64,000 bases of DNA. Origin: Sialis fuliginosa. Taxonomy: Eukaryota; Arthropoda; Insecta; Megaloptera; Sialidae. Position 1 is the stretch's first letter. Each line of letters begins with the position of its first letter. A model generated the notes under the pieces. The model saw only the letters and a program-made list of their open reading frames with translations, was not told the DNA's origin and ran no database searches. The position numbers and the translations under genes are program-made. The stretch lies in the NCBI GenBank assembly GCA_961205875.1, contig OY540810.1, positions 15,004,001-15,068,000 on the forward strand, given 5' to 3'. This document shows positions 11,340 through 22,909 of the stretch, piece after piece.

Positions 11340-11925
11340 TAAATATATATATGTATTATTTAATATTTTCTCCAATAATTTTTAAAAGAGATTATAAAAT
11401 GTACAAACTGGAAATCTGTTTGATTTTTATGGTATAGTATGAAGTGAGTTATCAAGTCCGTTACTAAAATTTACATTTTTTTTTCAAAAGAAACTCTATT
11501 AATCTCACTTTGTTGTCCGTCCGTCGTTTTCAGTCAAAGCATAATATCTCGTAAACTAGTCTTGGCCGATTTTTTAAAATTATATAACTGATATGAATTA
11601 CATTTCAATTTGCAAAAAAATATCTGAAAAGTAGAGATTTCAATCTTTAAAATATAATTTTTGTCCTTTTTTCTTGCAATATTTTAGAGACGAATAATGT
11701 TTTTTTCTTCTTTCAGAAAATGTTTTATTTGTTAATTATATATATTTTTTTCGAATAAAATCATTTTCTTTCAATTACAAACTTGAAGCCCAACCCGAAC
11801 CCGAACCCTGAAAAAATAATGATTTTTGAACCTTAATAGTTTGTACCATGCTGAACCCAAACCCGAACCAAAATGTATATTTGAACCCGAACCATAAATA
11901 AATTCCGGTTCAAGTTCCTAATTTA
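11340..11925 (+). mobile_element. Element H copy 1, GAACC-rich right end
   Basis: It shares with 55,640-56,070 the order AATATTTTCTCCAAT, TTTTTAAAAGAGATTATAAA, CTGGAAATCTGTTTGA, ATTACATTTCAATTTGC, CTGAAAAGTAGAG and TTTCAATTACAAAC. A terminal block then repeats AACCCGAACCC-type words (11,790-11,920). On the minus strand the end reads TAGGAACTTGAACCGG, which fits a hAT-like terminus with subterminal repeats. The left boundary and any duplication were not resolved. At 11,485-11,560 it carries a block (CTCACTTTGTTGTCCGTCCG) absent from copy 2 but present near 52,838. Confidence 0.7.
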
Positions 11926-12589
11926 TATTAGATTTAGGATCCTGAATGGGTCTAGTCGCGGTCAATTTTTACGAGAAGAGACAGTCAGTTTTAAAATACG
12001 AGACCGTGACGAGACTTACCTAACTTTCGTCTCGTGTGAAACGCTATTATTTGTCAATATAATAAATTATAACAGATTTCATCTTAATTGGCATTTAAAC
12101 AATTTTTAATATATTGATTTAACTAGTGATTTATTATGGCTAATACCCAGGAGTCAAGAGATATGTATATGTATTATTATGAAAGATAAAACACATGCTT
12201 TGTTAAAGCAGACATGCTAAAATATGCTCTCTAATTAAAATTTTCGATGGTTGCGATAATTCTTAAGAATAGATCATGACAAACGAAAAGACAAAATAAT
12301 TATATAAATAGAACAATATTACTTTATTTATATACAAACTAGTGTAGAGGGGGGGGGGGTAATTCTATAGTCTACATTTTGAAGAAATTAAAGTGAAATT
12401 TTTAATGCCAAAAAATTTAAATTAGTAATAATTTCGATCTTAATAAATCTTTCGTCTGTTTTAAGATCTTTAAATGAACAAGGACGAAACCTCAAACAAG
12501 TTCACCCACCGATCTTTTATTGCATGTAAATATTAATATGCAAGTTAGTATTTTTGAACCCTTGTGAGAAAGTTACAACAGAAAAAGTT
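11926..12589. other. Unclassified AT-rich stretch
   Basis: It contains a GAGAC-rich patch at 11,970-12,045 (ACGAGAAGAGACAG; CGTCTCGTGTGAAAC) resembling patches near 26,000 and 27,006, and a run of 11 G at 12,349-12,359. I see nothing else recognisable. Confidence 0.45.
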
Positions 12590-12695
12590 AGGGATACATA
12601 CAGAGAGGGTACTGTGGGTAGTGGTGTGTATGTATGTGTATGACCATGTGTGGTGGTGCACACATACACACAAACAGAGAGAGACACACACGGCC
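12590..12695. repeat. GT/CA-rich simple sequence
   Basis: Short tracts of GTGTGTATGTATGTGT, then CACACATACACACAAACA and AGAGAGACACACAC, form a degenerate microsatellite that changes from GT-rich to CA-rich across its middle. Overlapping frames on both strands are products of this composition. Confidence 0.8.
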
Positions 12696-13328
12696 ACCAT
12701 GAGGCGGCGGGTTCGATCGAACATGTGTTCTGGCAACAAGTGGAATGCGCATCACCATACGAGCAATGGCCTGTGCCAACTTGACTTTGATACAGGGTTT
12801 ACCAGTTGTTATACTATAGGTTTCATTTAGGGGGAAAGGCACTGTGACGGGTCAAAAAATTATCAATGTTTGAGAATTTTTTTCACAGGTATTTCTAATT
12901 ATTTTAGAATCGGGTAAAGGACATTTTATTAAGTATATATTCAATACAATTTTTATTTAAAAATATTAAAAATTTACAAAGTTATGAGCCTCAATGTGAC
13001 GATTAAAAAAATATCCATGGTTCCATCTAAATTTCAGGATTGCTTATCGGAAAAAAAAAATATCTTATCAATATCTATATGAATGTAGCTATGGTTGTGC
13101 GTAGCCTTTTATTTTATTTATTTTATCACAAATAACTTTTTTTTACATATTATTGTATATTATTTCTATGGTCCGCGGTCTCCTATTACAGCTATCACTC
13201 CACTAATATTTTATCTCTATGTGTACAATGTACATTTTGTTGACATTTGAAGATGGTAGTGGATCAAACTGACATATTTCAAAGCCATTATCTTTATATA
13301 TATATTATATTTCTCTGTAACATAATAT

Positions 13329-14149
13329 ACAGAATGTCCCGTAAACATACCAACAAACTTTCAGGAGTTGTCAAGGACATTAAAATAATCGCTTTTTGTT
13401 AATAAACCCATGTCCTCAAACGAGCCATTCCAGCAGTACAGTAAATAAAAGAAAGGATCCCACACAAAAGCGGTAGATTTTACCTTTTAGTTGAAATTTT
13501 TTTGAAGAAATAATAGTTCAAAGTGTATTGATGTAAAGTTGTAAAGGACGCAACTTACGAATATCCATAATTTCTGCTCTAGGGGGCTTTCAAACATTTT
13601 ATGTTTAATACATGAATGTATATATTTACTTTTATTTTTATCTTTTAAAGGGCTAACTCTTAAAAATGTTTGCAAATATTAAAAAGTGCTTCCAGTTAGT
13701 CAATGAACACAAAGAAAATTGTTTAGAATATTTGGTGGCATTTTTTAGTTTTTTGTTTGATCATTTTTTATAACATTAATAAATGTTATAAAAAATTATA
13801 AAAAAATATTTTTTTACATTGTTTGGCTAGTTCTAAGAACTTTTCATCCTTTGCAAAAGTTTAAACATGTTTAGGAGATAAACATAAAAAAATTTAAAAC
13901 ATAGAATGTTTGGGTGCCCTTTATTTTCGTACGTTGCACCCATTAAAACTTTTGATCAGCATACTTTGAACTATCATTTTCCCAAATTACAAAAAATTTC
14001 AACCAAATGGCAAAGTCCAATGCTTTTATTTTGCTCTACTACTAAAACGGCTCATTTGCGGACATGGGCTTATTAACCAAAAGCTATTATTTTAATGCCC
14101 TTGACAACTTCTGAAAGTTTGTCGGTATGTTTAAGAGACATCCTGTATT
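13329..14149. mobile_element. Foldback element of about 820 bp, ATACAGG-type ends
   Basis: Arms of roughly 300-350 bp are inverted. At the left, GTAAACATACCAACAAACTT, TTGTCAAGGACATTAAAATA and CCCATGTCC occur in order. The right arm carries GTCGGTATGTTTAAGAGACA, TATTTTAATGCCCTTGACAA and GGACATGGGC in mirror order. Both arms also contain the ATAGTTCAAAGT / ACTTTGAACTAT phrase. The outer ends are ATACAGAATGTCCC and, inverted, ATACAGGATGTCTC. The arms are clearly diverged, so this is an older element than the one at 61,441. No coding sequence. Confidence 0.88.
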
Positions 14150-15916
14150 TCTTATACATACTATAAGTGCGTATATATAATAAGCGATATTGCACAGCCC
14201 TAATTCGATGCGCAGGGGATCGACCCTAACTAGCTGGTGTGACATTTACACACCCGCAGCTTAACAGTCTTAAGTCGCGTCGCGTCCAATCTGAACACTG
14301 CTCGCTGCAATCATCTTACTGATTTAGCAGACGTAATAAAAGTGCTCTGCAATTATAATATGACTACTGCACTTACTTAGTAATTTGTAATTAAAACTCT
14401 TGCTCGGATATATCTGATTTGTTTTTACCAGAATATTTGTAACAAACTTTAAAGATATTTTTGTCTTGAAAAAGTACACTGCAATATGAGGCGAAACGTT
14501 AAAAATCGACGCAGTTTATATCCAGAAGCCAAGATTCATATCAAGATCATCACAAAAGCGTGTAAAAAATATTTTTTGATTATAGGTATTTCTGAATATC
14601 GAGCTCTGATCGTGGCAATTTTGCCAAAATTGAATTTTGTACTGCAAATGACATTATCAAAGAATTATTCACAAATTTGACGTGAGCAGGCTTAGTCTTC
14701 GTCAAATTTTTAAATTCTTATGATTAGCGACATTAAGAACCATCGTGACTGCCAAAATAGTGCCAAAAATTACTTTTATTCTTCAATAAATTAAAAAAAA
14801 TTTTTTTTTAGCTTACGATAATTCGGCGGTTACGGCTTGAAAACCAATGTCTAGAAGACGGTTCGTTATACCGGAAAATAGATACAACATAAATTATAGA
14901 TAATTATATTCGTTATGACATTTATTTCATGTATAACAAACCGTTTTCAAAATAATTAGACAATCTTATGTCCGGTATTATAAATAATTTGCTTGAGTGC
15001 AAATTCAAATTAGCTCCTAGTTAATGCTATCTGCTAGGTATTAAATATAAATGACAACCACTCACAGATGTAGCTATTGAAATCATACATATAATGACTT
15101 TGACGCATGTGTATTAAGTAGAAATCAGCGACTTAAAATAAGTGCTACCAAGTCTACCTCATAAAATGAATAGCATTTACATTATTTTACATTTATTACC
15201 ACTGATTTAAAATATCGAACAATTTCACAACAATTTGACTCTCAGTAACTTTTTTTGTGTAATTATGTATAATTTACATTTTTTTATCTATCATAATTGT
15301 TAAATTAGCAATGTATATTGAAAAATTCGGGGGTGGGGGTTGTAACCCCTAACCCCCCACTTGGGTGCGCCAATGGTCGTCTCATGTATATTGAAATCAT
15401 CTTGTCTCAGTCTCATCTCGTCCGAATTTCTAATTAAAATTCGCTTAAAATTCATATGAAATGCAGTTAGTCGCTTTCTTAAGTGAATGCTACAAACGCT
15501 TTAGATCGATAAATATATATTTAATTACAAAAAACAGAGAACAAAACGACTTGCAAAATGTTTTCAAACTAGTCGCTATAAAACCTGTCTTGCGTCGATC
15601 GAACAATCGAACACACGATTTCAATATTTTAATGGAACACAATTGATTTGAAATGTTTATAAAATCGTAACCGTTTACATAATTTATCAGGAAGTGACAC
15701 TAATTCTGGATACATATAAAACACTGCGTATCACTCATGGTTGACCCATCGCACAAATATCATTTGTTATACACCTAACGATTTCAATCTTAAATGCCTA
15801 ATGTTTTATCTACATATATGTTAAATAATTGACTCTATAGATATAAAAATAAATACATACATAATATATACATTTAAAATTTACTCTTTTAAAAAACTTT
15901 AACATTTTTATACGGG
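14150..15916. other. Unclassified AT-rich stretch
   Basis: Apart from the repeat I fragment at 14,487-14,556 (GAGGCGAAACGTT; CCAGAAGCCAAGATTCAT), I recognise no gene, RNA or element. Open frames here lack recognisable domains. Confidence 0.45.
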
Positions 15917-16395
15917 TCTAAGACAAAAAGCAGAATCCCAAAAGGCAGAGAAAGAAAAAAGGCCGACAAGGACAAAAGGCAGACATAGACAAATAATAGA
16001 CTCCCAAAAGGCAAAAAGCAGAATCCCAAAAGTTAAAGGCAGAGAAAGAAAAAAGGCCTACAAGGACAAAAGGTAGACATAGACAAAAAATAGACTCCCA
16101 AAAGGCAAACATGCAGAAAAGGTCGACAAGTGACAAGTACAAAAGGCAAACATGGACAAATGTCAGACATGGACAAAAAGCAGACTCCTTAAAGGCAGAC
16201 ATGGACAAAAGGTCGATAAGGACAAAAGGTAGACATAGACAAAAATCAGACTCTCAAAAGGCAGACATGGAGGTGGACATAAACAAAAAGCAGACTCCCA
16301 AAAGGCAGACATGGACAAAAGAAATGGCAGACTCCCAAAAGGCGGACAAGGACAAAAGAAATGGCAGACTCCCAAAAGACAGACATGGACAAAAA
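15917..16395 (+). repeat. Purine-rich minisatellite (AAAGGCAGACATGGACA type)
   Basis: Degenerate units built from GGCAGACATGGACAAAA and AGCAGACTCCCAAAA fill about 480 bp. An approximately 89-bp higher-order repeat is visible at 15,932 and 16,021: both start AGAATCCCAAAA and contain GGCAGAGAAAGAAAAAAGGC and TAGACTCCCAAAAGGCAAA. The plus strand is very poor in T. The open frames on both strands are made of the repeat, with K/Q/D/R-rich translations on one strand and C/L/F/S-rich ones on the other. I do not treat them as genes. Confidence 0.95.
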
Positions 16396-16829
16396 AAACT
16401 TATCAAATAAAAGCAAATTAAAATTTACAAAAAAAATTGGCGGGAGCATATTACCCACATGCCTGTGATAAAATGTGTGTACATGAAAAAGAATAAAAAT
16501 AACTTCTCCCACTTTAAGATGAAAATAATGCTTCCATCGAGAGACTCATTTTTCTAAAATATTTAAGGGACGGACATCGAGTTAAGATATTGTTAAATGT
16601 AATGAGAATTATTTATATCTCTATTTGAATACATAAACACTAAGTATCTACAATAATTATCTACCGAGTCTGTTAAGTCAACATTAAAAACCAATTACTT
16701 AAAATATGCGTAAGTAATCGCCATTTCACATATTCATTACCGTTGTCTAGACTTGTGTATATATTTAATTAGTTCATATCTATATAATGTGATATTAATA
16801 AAAATAATATACATTTTCATAAATATATA

Positions 16830-17000
16830 AGGAATGATATATAGCAAAAAAGTTAATAGTAAATAATTCACATAAAAACATTAATATTCGGTATTATAAA
16901 GGAACTAACAAAATTTGTTAGCTAACAAACATTTTCAACGGGGTATAAACTCTTGTTATTATTTATAGATTTGTTTTAGAATTCAGATCAGTGATACTTC
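16830..17000 (+). repeat. Dispersed repeat K, copy 1
   Basis: TATTCGGTATTATAAAGGA, GTTAGCTAACAA and TCAGATCAGTGATACTTCAA appear in this order. The block is found inverted at 24,852-25,020 (TTGAAGTATCACTGATCTAA; GTTAGTTAGCTA; TAATATCGGACATTA). The superfamily is unknown. Confidence 0.75.
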
Positions 17001-17898
17001 AACATATTATAAATTTCTGTATTATTTTTAATTTATATTGTACACCCCAAGTAGGCCCTGCTTGGAAGTGTGTATAACTGTATACTTTTGTCCTAATTTT
17101 TTTTTGGATGTACATTGATAAAATGAACATTATATCTTAAATTTCTTCTATCATAAAAATATAAATAAAGTTCAATTTGTCCATTTTTACCCGTTTTTAC
17201 ATCACGGCAACACGCTATAGGTCGCAAAACGTAATAAATTAACAGCAATCCATTTGAATTCACTTAATCTATTTGCAGAATAGAACCCTATTAAAACTCC
17301 ACTGTCAACCAAATCAGATAAATAGAAATAAGGAAATTTTGCAGTACAAAAAATATGAGTAAAGATATGAAATTTACTCTCATATTTAAAAAAAAAATTA
17401 ATTGACAAAGTTGACAACCTTATTAATTAATACATTTTAAAAAGTTTAAGGGGTGTGCATTTTATGACCAAGCCGTGTTATTTGTTTTTCCTTTTATACA
17501 TTACATTTTACATATAGTCAAATGTTTTCTACGCCAAAATGTAGACAATCTATGTATGTACATTGCCATCACAAATTTTGTATATTGACTTTAGATAATA
17601 CTATCAATAGTTATTTGTGATTCTGAGGCGTAAGACAGGGCGTTTTATTATTCCAAGAAAAGTAAAAACACATTAGACAGAGCCCCCTTTGTCAGTGCCC
17701 TCTGTTATCGCGCGTTCGTTATCAAATAACAATCTGTGAACCTCACTTGTGACATTTGTGACGAGACTTTAGGATGTGTAGCACAAATATTTGTCTCCGT
17801 GGTTATCTAATCTCTCTCTGTCTAAAAATACACTAAATATGTATATGTATTTTTATGATAAACACAATTTCAGAATGTTTCGATTTTATTTAAAGAAT
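17001..17898. other. Unclassified AT-rich stretch
   Basis: GTACACCCCAAGTAGG (about 17,040) and GGGGTGTGCA (about 17,449) could be weak inverted ends of a decayed 430-bp element. They are too diverged to call. No credible gene. Confidence 0.35.
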
Positions 17899-18847
17899 AG
17901 ATGTGCCCGCGCGGCTTCGCTTGCATGGACTACGGAATTTTTTGTTAAGATTTTTAAAACATATAGTTGAATTAAGTACAAACACGATTAGTTATTATAA
18001 CTATTCAAACCTAAATTACCTAACAAAAAAGAATCAGAATAAAAAGTACATATATTTTTTGTTCTGTTTAATAAATAATTGACGATGAAAAGACAACGGC
18101 CGAGCCGAGGAAGTCCGAATGGAGGTAGACCGCATGCAGATCGATCCCTCTGCTCCGCTCCGACGCGGCACTTCTTTTAGTTCACGCGTTATTAATAATA
18201 TTTTACCGTATATAACTTATTTACAGTTATTTCCTAAACTAAAAGGCCAAATTGGATGCTGTAAAGGACAAATTATATTTACATTAAATACTCATTTATT
18301 TCGATAAGGATTAATGTTTTGTAAATATTTTGGAAGTCATAAGTCCACGAAAACGGAACTCAAACATTTTTAATTTTCTTTGAAACATAAAAGCAGTCAT
18401 ACTGGCTTAGATATAAAAGTTACACGCAGAGAAAAAACATGGTTGTGACATGATCGCAGCAACATAACTTTTTTGTATGTATAATATATTGGTTACTATG
18501 AAAATAGTTAATACTTGTAATAATTTCATATTTTTCAGAATGATTACCGTAAAAATTAAATTATTATAGAAAACATTTCCTTTTTGTAAGTACTATGTTA
18601 CATTATCACCAGAAATTTAAGTTGCTGCAAAAAAAGTATGATTTTGGTAACATAATATTAACTTGATATTTATGATTCCAGTAATCATTTGCTTTACAAC
18701 AATGATTTCCTTGATAAACAATCGTTTGTTTTGATTTTTATACGATACCCTATAGTTGACGTAATATAAATATGATTGGAACAACCATTAGGTATAGTCA
18801 CTATACCAAGTAATATGTTCAAAGTTATTTTTTAAGTGTAACGTGGT

Positions 18848-20261
18848 TAGGGTTTGCAATCCCGCAGACTTTTTTTTCCCGCGGGATTTTTGCGGGAAAT
18901 CCTCAAATCCCGCGGGATCCCGCAGTTTTTCCAAAAATTTTGTTATTCATACTTAAAGTTACTATTATTTAGTTAACATGACAATTGACATGAAAAATAT
19001 TTTCATAGTGGTAACATATGATACGTAAACGTAACTCATACCGTATAGACCGATGTAATATCCATAAAATACACCTGTAAATAGGAGGTTGTCTAATATG
19101 TTAGGTACAAGAACAAGATGCTTCTAACTACTTTTGTCTTTTTGTTCGATTATCCATTTCAATTTTTTTAACTCCTTCGTTGCGTATAAATTAGCCCTTG
19201 TTTCCCGCAGGCCTATGTTTTAGATTTGGATCAAAAGTTAATTGTCCCAAAATTTCAAACTCATAGATCAAACCTGTGGATGGCGCAAACCGAGTCTTTT
19301 TCCCATTTGATTAACATGGGAAAAATTACTTTTTTACTTTCGCGTGAATATCTCGTTGAAAACAATTTTTTTTGAAAATTTATCAGGGAAATATTTTGTA
19401 GAGAATTAAGTGCTCAATTCATAAATCCAATAAATTTTAAGAAATGTTTGTTTAAAAATTATCATAAAAATTGGATTTTACTTTTTATGATAATGTTTAA
19501 ACAAACATATCTTTAAAAATATTCGATCTATGATTTGAGCACTTGGGATCTTTTTTGTAAGAAAATTAATTCTCTATGATATGCTGCTGTAAGAAATTAA
19601 AATAAATACATTTTTCAACGAGATATTCACGCATAAGTAAAAAAGTAATTTTTCCCATGTTAATCAAATGGGAAAATGACTCGGTTTGCGCCGTCCACAG
19701 GTTTGAAGCTAAAACATAGGCTAGCGGGACCGAAAAAAAATATTAAAAAACACCCTAGTATATACGGTATGTCACGTAAATCTAAACCACTAAATATCAT
19801 TATTTACGGTTGTATTTTAGGGACAATACTGTTAAAAAAATATCGTGTACATCTAATTTTGTGTATTAAATTTTTGTGGTTAATTTTCATTTAATCTGTT
19901 ATTCTTCTTCTAAATTTTTGTATTTTTTATGTTTTTTTTTGTAATCTGGGGGCTGTTCGAGCTTCTTTCGTCGCCTGAGTCGCACTCAAACTAAACCACT
20001 TAACTAATCGTGAACAAGAGATATAATTTACTTCAGTAATTTCATATTCAGTCATCACAACCTTAATTTTTTTTCAAAATTGTTACCTTTTTTTATTCAT
20101 ATTTACGCTTTACAAGTATTCAAAACGCATGCGACCTACAAATTCAATGTTCAAAAAATTCCGCGCGGATCCCGCACTTTCAGTGCGGGATCCGCAGATC
20201 TCCAAAACGTGCGGGATCCCGCGGGAATGCGGGATCCCGCATTGCGGGATTGCAAACCCTA
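18848..20261. mobile_element. hAT-like element with perfect 8-bp duplication, nested
   Basis: The left end TAGGGTTTGCAATCCCGC mirrors the right end GCGGGATTGCAAACCCTA. The flanks are AACGTGGT at 18,840-18,847 and AACGTGGT at 20,262-20,269. The TAGGG start plus an 8-bp duplication fits hAT. Both ends carry repeated CCCGCGGGATCCCGC words (18,858-18,925 and 20,158-20,250). The interior holds a 530-bp palindrome. It is 1414 bp long and I find no transposase, so it would be non-autonomous. It interrupts the TA element 18,423-20,887. Confidence 0.95.
19203..19735. repeat. Large palindrome inside the hAT-like element
   Basis: The left arm begins CCCGCAGGCCTATGTTTTAG. The right arm ends CTAAAACATAGGCTAGCGGG. 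Both share AAACCTGTGGATGGCGCAAA / TTTGCGCCGTCCACAGGTTT and CCCATTTGATTAACATGGG in mirror order. The arms are about 250 bp and the axis is near 19,475. Either this is an extra foldback that inserted into the hAT-like element or it is the element's own core. Confidence 0.9.
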
Positions 20262-20550
20262 AACGTGGTCATGTGCAATGTGAGTTTATAGAGGCGGAAT
20301 TCTTTCATTTTTTTTCAGTTCTTATTTTATATTCTATTAATTAAGTACGCTGGTAAATTGTTCCTACAGTAAAGTTTGTAAAGTGAAAGATATATGCAAA
20401 GTGTTTTAAATACTGCATATTACACCTAAAGTGAGTGAATTATATTTTTGTTATGAGTTTGTCTTAAAACAGCTTTGTTTTGTGTCAATCTACTTTAAAT
20501 ACGGAGGCAGAACTTTATTAATAACAAATAAAAAAATGAATCGAAACAAC

Positions 20551-20763
20551 ATGATTGTTGTATTCAACATATTATGTTATCGTCCTCTAAACAAGATGGT
20601 TGCATTCAACATATTATGTTCTCGACAATAAAACAACATGGTTGCATCCAAAATATTATGTTCTCGTCAACGAAACAATATGGTTGCATCCAAAATATTA
20701 TGTTCTCGTCAACGAAACAATATGGTTGCATCAAACATATTATGTTCTCGACACTAATAGTGT
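20551..20763 (+). repeat. Tandem array, 42-bp unit, five copies
   Basis: Units start with ATGRTTG at 20,551, 20,596, 20,638, 20,680 and 20,722: the first is 45 bp and the next three are exactly 42 bp. Each holds CAAMATATTATGTTCTCG. Because 42 is a multiple of 3, one frame stays open and would encode a 14-residue repeat with the core IMFSSTKQYGCIQN. With no start context, domain or splice support, a coding role is not claimed. Confidence 0.95.
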
Positions 20764-21117
20764 ATGGTAGTCACAAAAGAGAAGTTATCATTAAATGGTT
20801 ATAATTATGATTCCTGCAATAAAGATTACAATCATATTATTATGCTCTCAAAACATTATTGTCTCAACCATGTTTTTTCTCTGCGTGTAGATATATGGTA
20901 TCGCGGACTTTATTTTAGATCTACTACATTATTTTGTTCAATATAATTTTTGTAAAAGAACGCGCTGACCGCAAACTTTTTTCCGACTTGATTTACTATT
21001 ATCGTCACAGCTTATTCCTTATGTTACCTAACGTAACAAAATATATTCTATAACCTAGTCAGAGAACATATCTATGAATTAACAAAAAAAAACACGTAAA
21101 TCGGATAAGTGGTTTAA

Positions 21118-21638
21118 TTTTTCCAAGAAATAGGTACCTTAATGGTTGATAAAATGAGATAATAGGTCTATGAATGAGACTTGGCTACTACATCAACCAG
21201 AAATCGATTCGGTCTGTCATAGTTTTACTATTCTCCCCCCTAAAAATCCAAAGTCCTGGATCTGTGAGCGCCTATGACTCGTGTTTTATGTATTTAAATA
21301 GGTGAAGACGGACGTTTATAAAAATAGATACTACAAAATATATTATACATGTGAAATACACAGTTAGAATATCTTATCTGTGAATAATTTTTCATTGTAA
21401 CGGTCACATTAACATGTATTAAAGGTACACACAATTTCATCGATTCGATGAAGATACAAAGGCTTGGCCCATTTAGTTTAAGAGCACCTTCTAATTGATA
21501 CCACCATTAAAGGCTTTTAGAATACGCGAATACGACATGTGTGCACATACAAAGTACACATACATATACAACCGAGGTGTAAGGATACCTCCCCTTCCAT
21601 ATATGTCTCAAAATATAAATAAAATTGCCAATTATATA
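21118..21638. other. Unclassified AT-rich stretch
   Basis: Nothing recognisable was seen. A phrase with CAACCAGAAATCGATTCGG near 21,196 resembles AATCAGAAATCGATTCGTG near 9680 and AATCAGAAATCGATTTGG near 63,924, so a short dispersed repeat is likely. Confidence 0.45.
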
Positions 21639-22250
21639 GGCACGCACATGATAGGATTCCGTAGCCATTTTTACTACGATTTATAAAAAAGAGTTATTTT
21701 TAAAATTTTCATAAACTATTTTTTCTACAGCGTTCGTTATGATTTTTATTGAAAGTAGGTACTAATTAAAAGCTACGTTCTGGATTTTTTTCAGATTTTT
21801 AACATCGGTAGTTTAGAAATTAGAAGAGAGGACGCTCTGATAACGACATTGAAAAGCAAATACATCGTGACTGAAGGGTTAAAATTGTAAGGTCATTTAA
21901 TCATTCTTTTTGGATTTTAGGAGACCTATCTAATATCAATGGGGTAAGTGGAAAAAAATGTGTGTACATTTTTCACTTAGGAGAGGGGTCAAATTTTTTT
22001 TCTAAGTGTTCGTTATAATTTTCAGTGAAAGTACTAATAAAATTAGAAAATAGAGGGGGGACGCCCTGATAACGACTTAATTTGAACGCAAATATATCGT
22101 GACTGAAGTGTTAAAATCAAAAGGTCATATAACATGTTTTGTTGAATTTTAGGAGACCTATCTAAAGACACCCAACTCAATGGGATAAGTGAAATAAAAA
22201 TTTTGAATATACTTTTCAGTTTATGAGAAGGGGTTCCAAAAAATTACATT
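21639..22250 (-). repeat. Dispersed repeat A, reverse copy
   Basis: On the minus strand it shows two related monomers: TCACTTA..CCATT, GATAGGTCTCCTAAAAT, CTTCAGTCACGAT, GTCGTTATCAGGGCGTCC, then TACTTTCA-TGAAAATTATAACGAA, repeated about 250 bp later. It ends with ACGGAATCCTATCATGTGCG. The same order occurs at 25,195, 27,372, 36,888 and 40,935. The dimer structure seems to be a property of the family. No coding sequence. Confidence 0.85.
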
Positions 22251-22909
22251 ATCGGCATTCCTTTTTTTTGCGAGCTTATATTAATTTTCAATATGCTAGA
22301 AGGTCCACTATAAAAATGTGCCAGGCCCCTCCGAAATAGCAGTTACGGTACTGCAGATATGCTAATGACATAAATAATCAGTAAGACCCTTAATGTGTGT
22401 TAGGTAGGATAAAATATCGAATTTATTTGAATTCAGCTGCATTTTTTGTTATTAATAGAAAGAAATGCGGTTAGCTCGGTACTTGAAAACTAAAATAACT
22501 TGATGCGATATTCACGTTGACACTTCTCACAAAAATACTGTGTATTTAATTCTGGCGATACACAGTTCAATTCGCACATATTCCCCCTTTCTCTTCCGTA
22601 TCAATCAGTTACTTTACTATGTATATAAATACAGATCAGTTTTATCAAATTATTGAATATTTAAATTAGAATTAATACATTTTGAATGGTATTAATCTCA
22701 AAATACTTATGTTCGTTTGTCAGTGAAATTACTTTACAGTTTTTAATATCGAAAAAAATAATCAATATACGGTCCGGTTTGGGATACATATACATATTTT
22801 AGGAGCTGATTTCCTGGCTCATTGTGAGTAAAAAAATGTATATAATTAGTTTTAAAATGAGGTAATTATAAAAAAATTAGTTTATTAAAGAATTATAATA
22901 AAATGTACT
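22251..22909. other. AT-rich stretch with a hAT-like MITE fragment
   Basis: At 22,318-22,355 GGCCCCTCCGAAATAGCAGTTACGG (split: GGCCCCTCCG / AGTTACGGTACTG) resembles the right end of the 4098-4391 family. No partner end was found. The rest is unclassified. Confidence 0.5.

Larger units (their letters stand above)
18423..20887. mobile_element. TA-flanked DNA transposon (CACGCAGAG ends), itself interrupted
   Basis: The left end CACGCAGAGAAAAAACATGG mirrors the right end CCATGTTTTTTCTCTGCGTG. Each is flanked by TA (18,421-18,422 and 20,888-20,889), and comparison with the intact D copy shows a single TA at the target. A TA duplication suggests the Tc1/mariner group. No transposase is visible. 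Without the nested hAT-like element the length is about 1.04 kb. A related end type, CACGGAGAG / CACAGAGAG, bounds the element at 52,900-54,358. It contains a 42-bp tandem repeat near its right end whose units echo the TIR word CATGGTTG. Confidence 0.93.
17899..21117 (+). repeat. Dispersed repeat D, copy split by a nested insertion
   Basis: The left part (17,899-18,420) begins ATGTGCCCGCGCGGCTTCGC and runs to AAGCAGTCATACTGGC and TAGATATAAAAG. The right part (20,890-21,117) resumes GATATATGGTATCGCGG and continues through TTCCGACTTGATTTAC and AACATATCTATGAATT. The reverse copy at 7561-8015 shows these two parts joined. The 2.47 kb between them is therefore an insertion. The family start GCCCGCGG-TTCGC resembles a repeat end common in insects, but its class is not shown here. 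Confidence 0.92.

Noticed and set aside
15917..16395. CRISPR-like array
   Set aside because: Units are contiguous and degenerate with no unique spacers, and the genome is eukaryotic.
15918..16512. Several overlapping frames of 70-99 codons on both strands
   Set aside because: They are translations of the purine-rich minisatellite; unit composition alone removes stops.
17037..17465. Possible TIR element between GTACACCCCAAGTAGG and GGGGTGTGCA
   Set aside because: The match is short and imperfect and no duplication flanks it.
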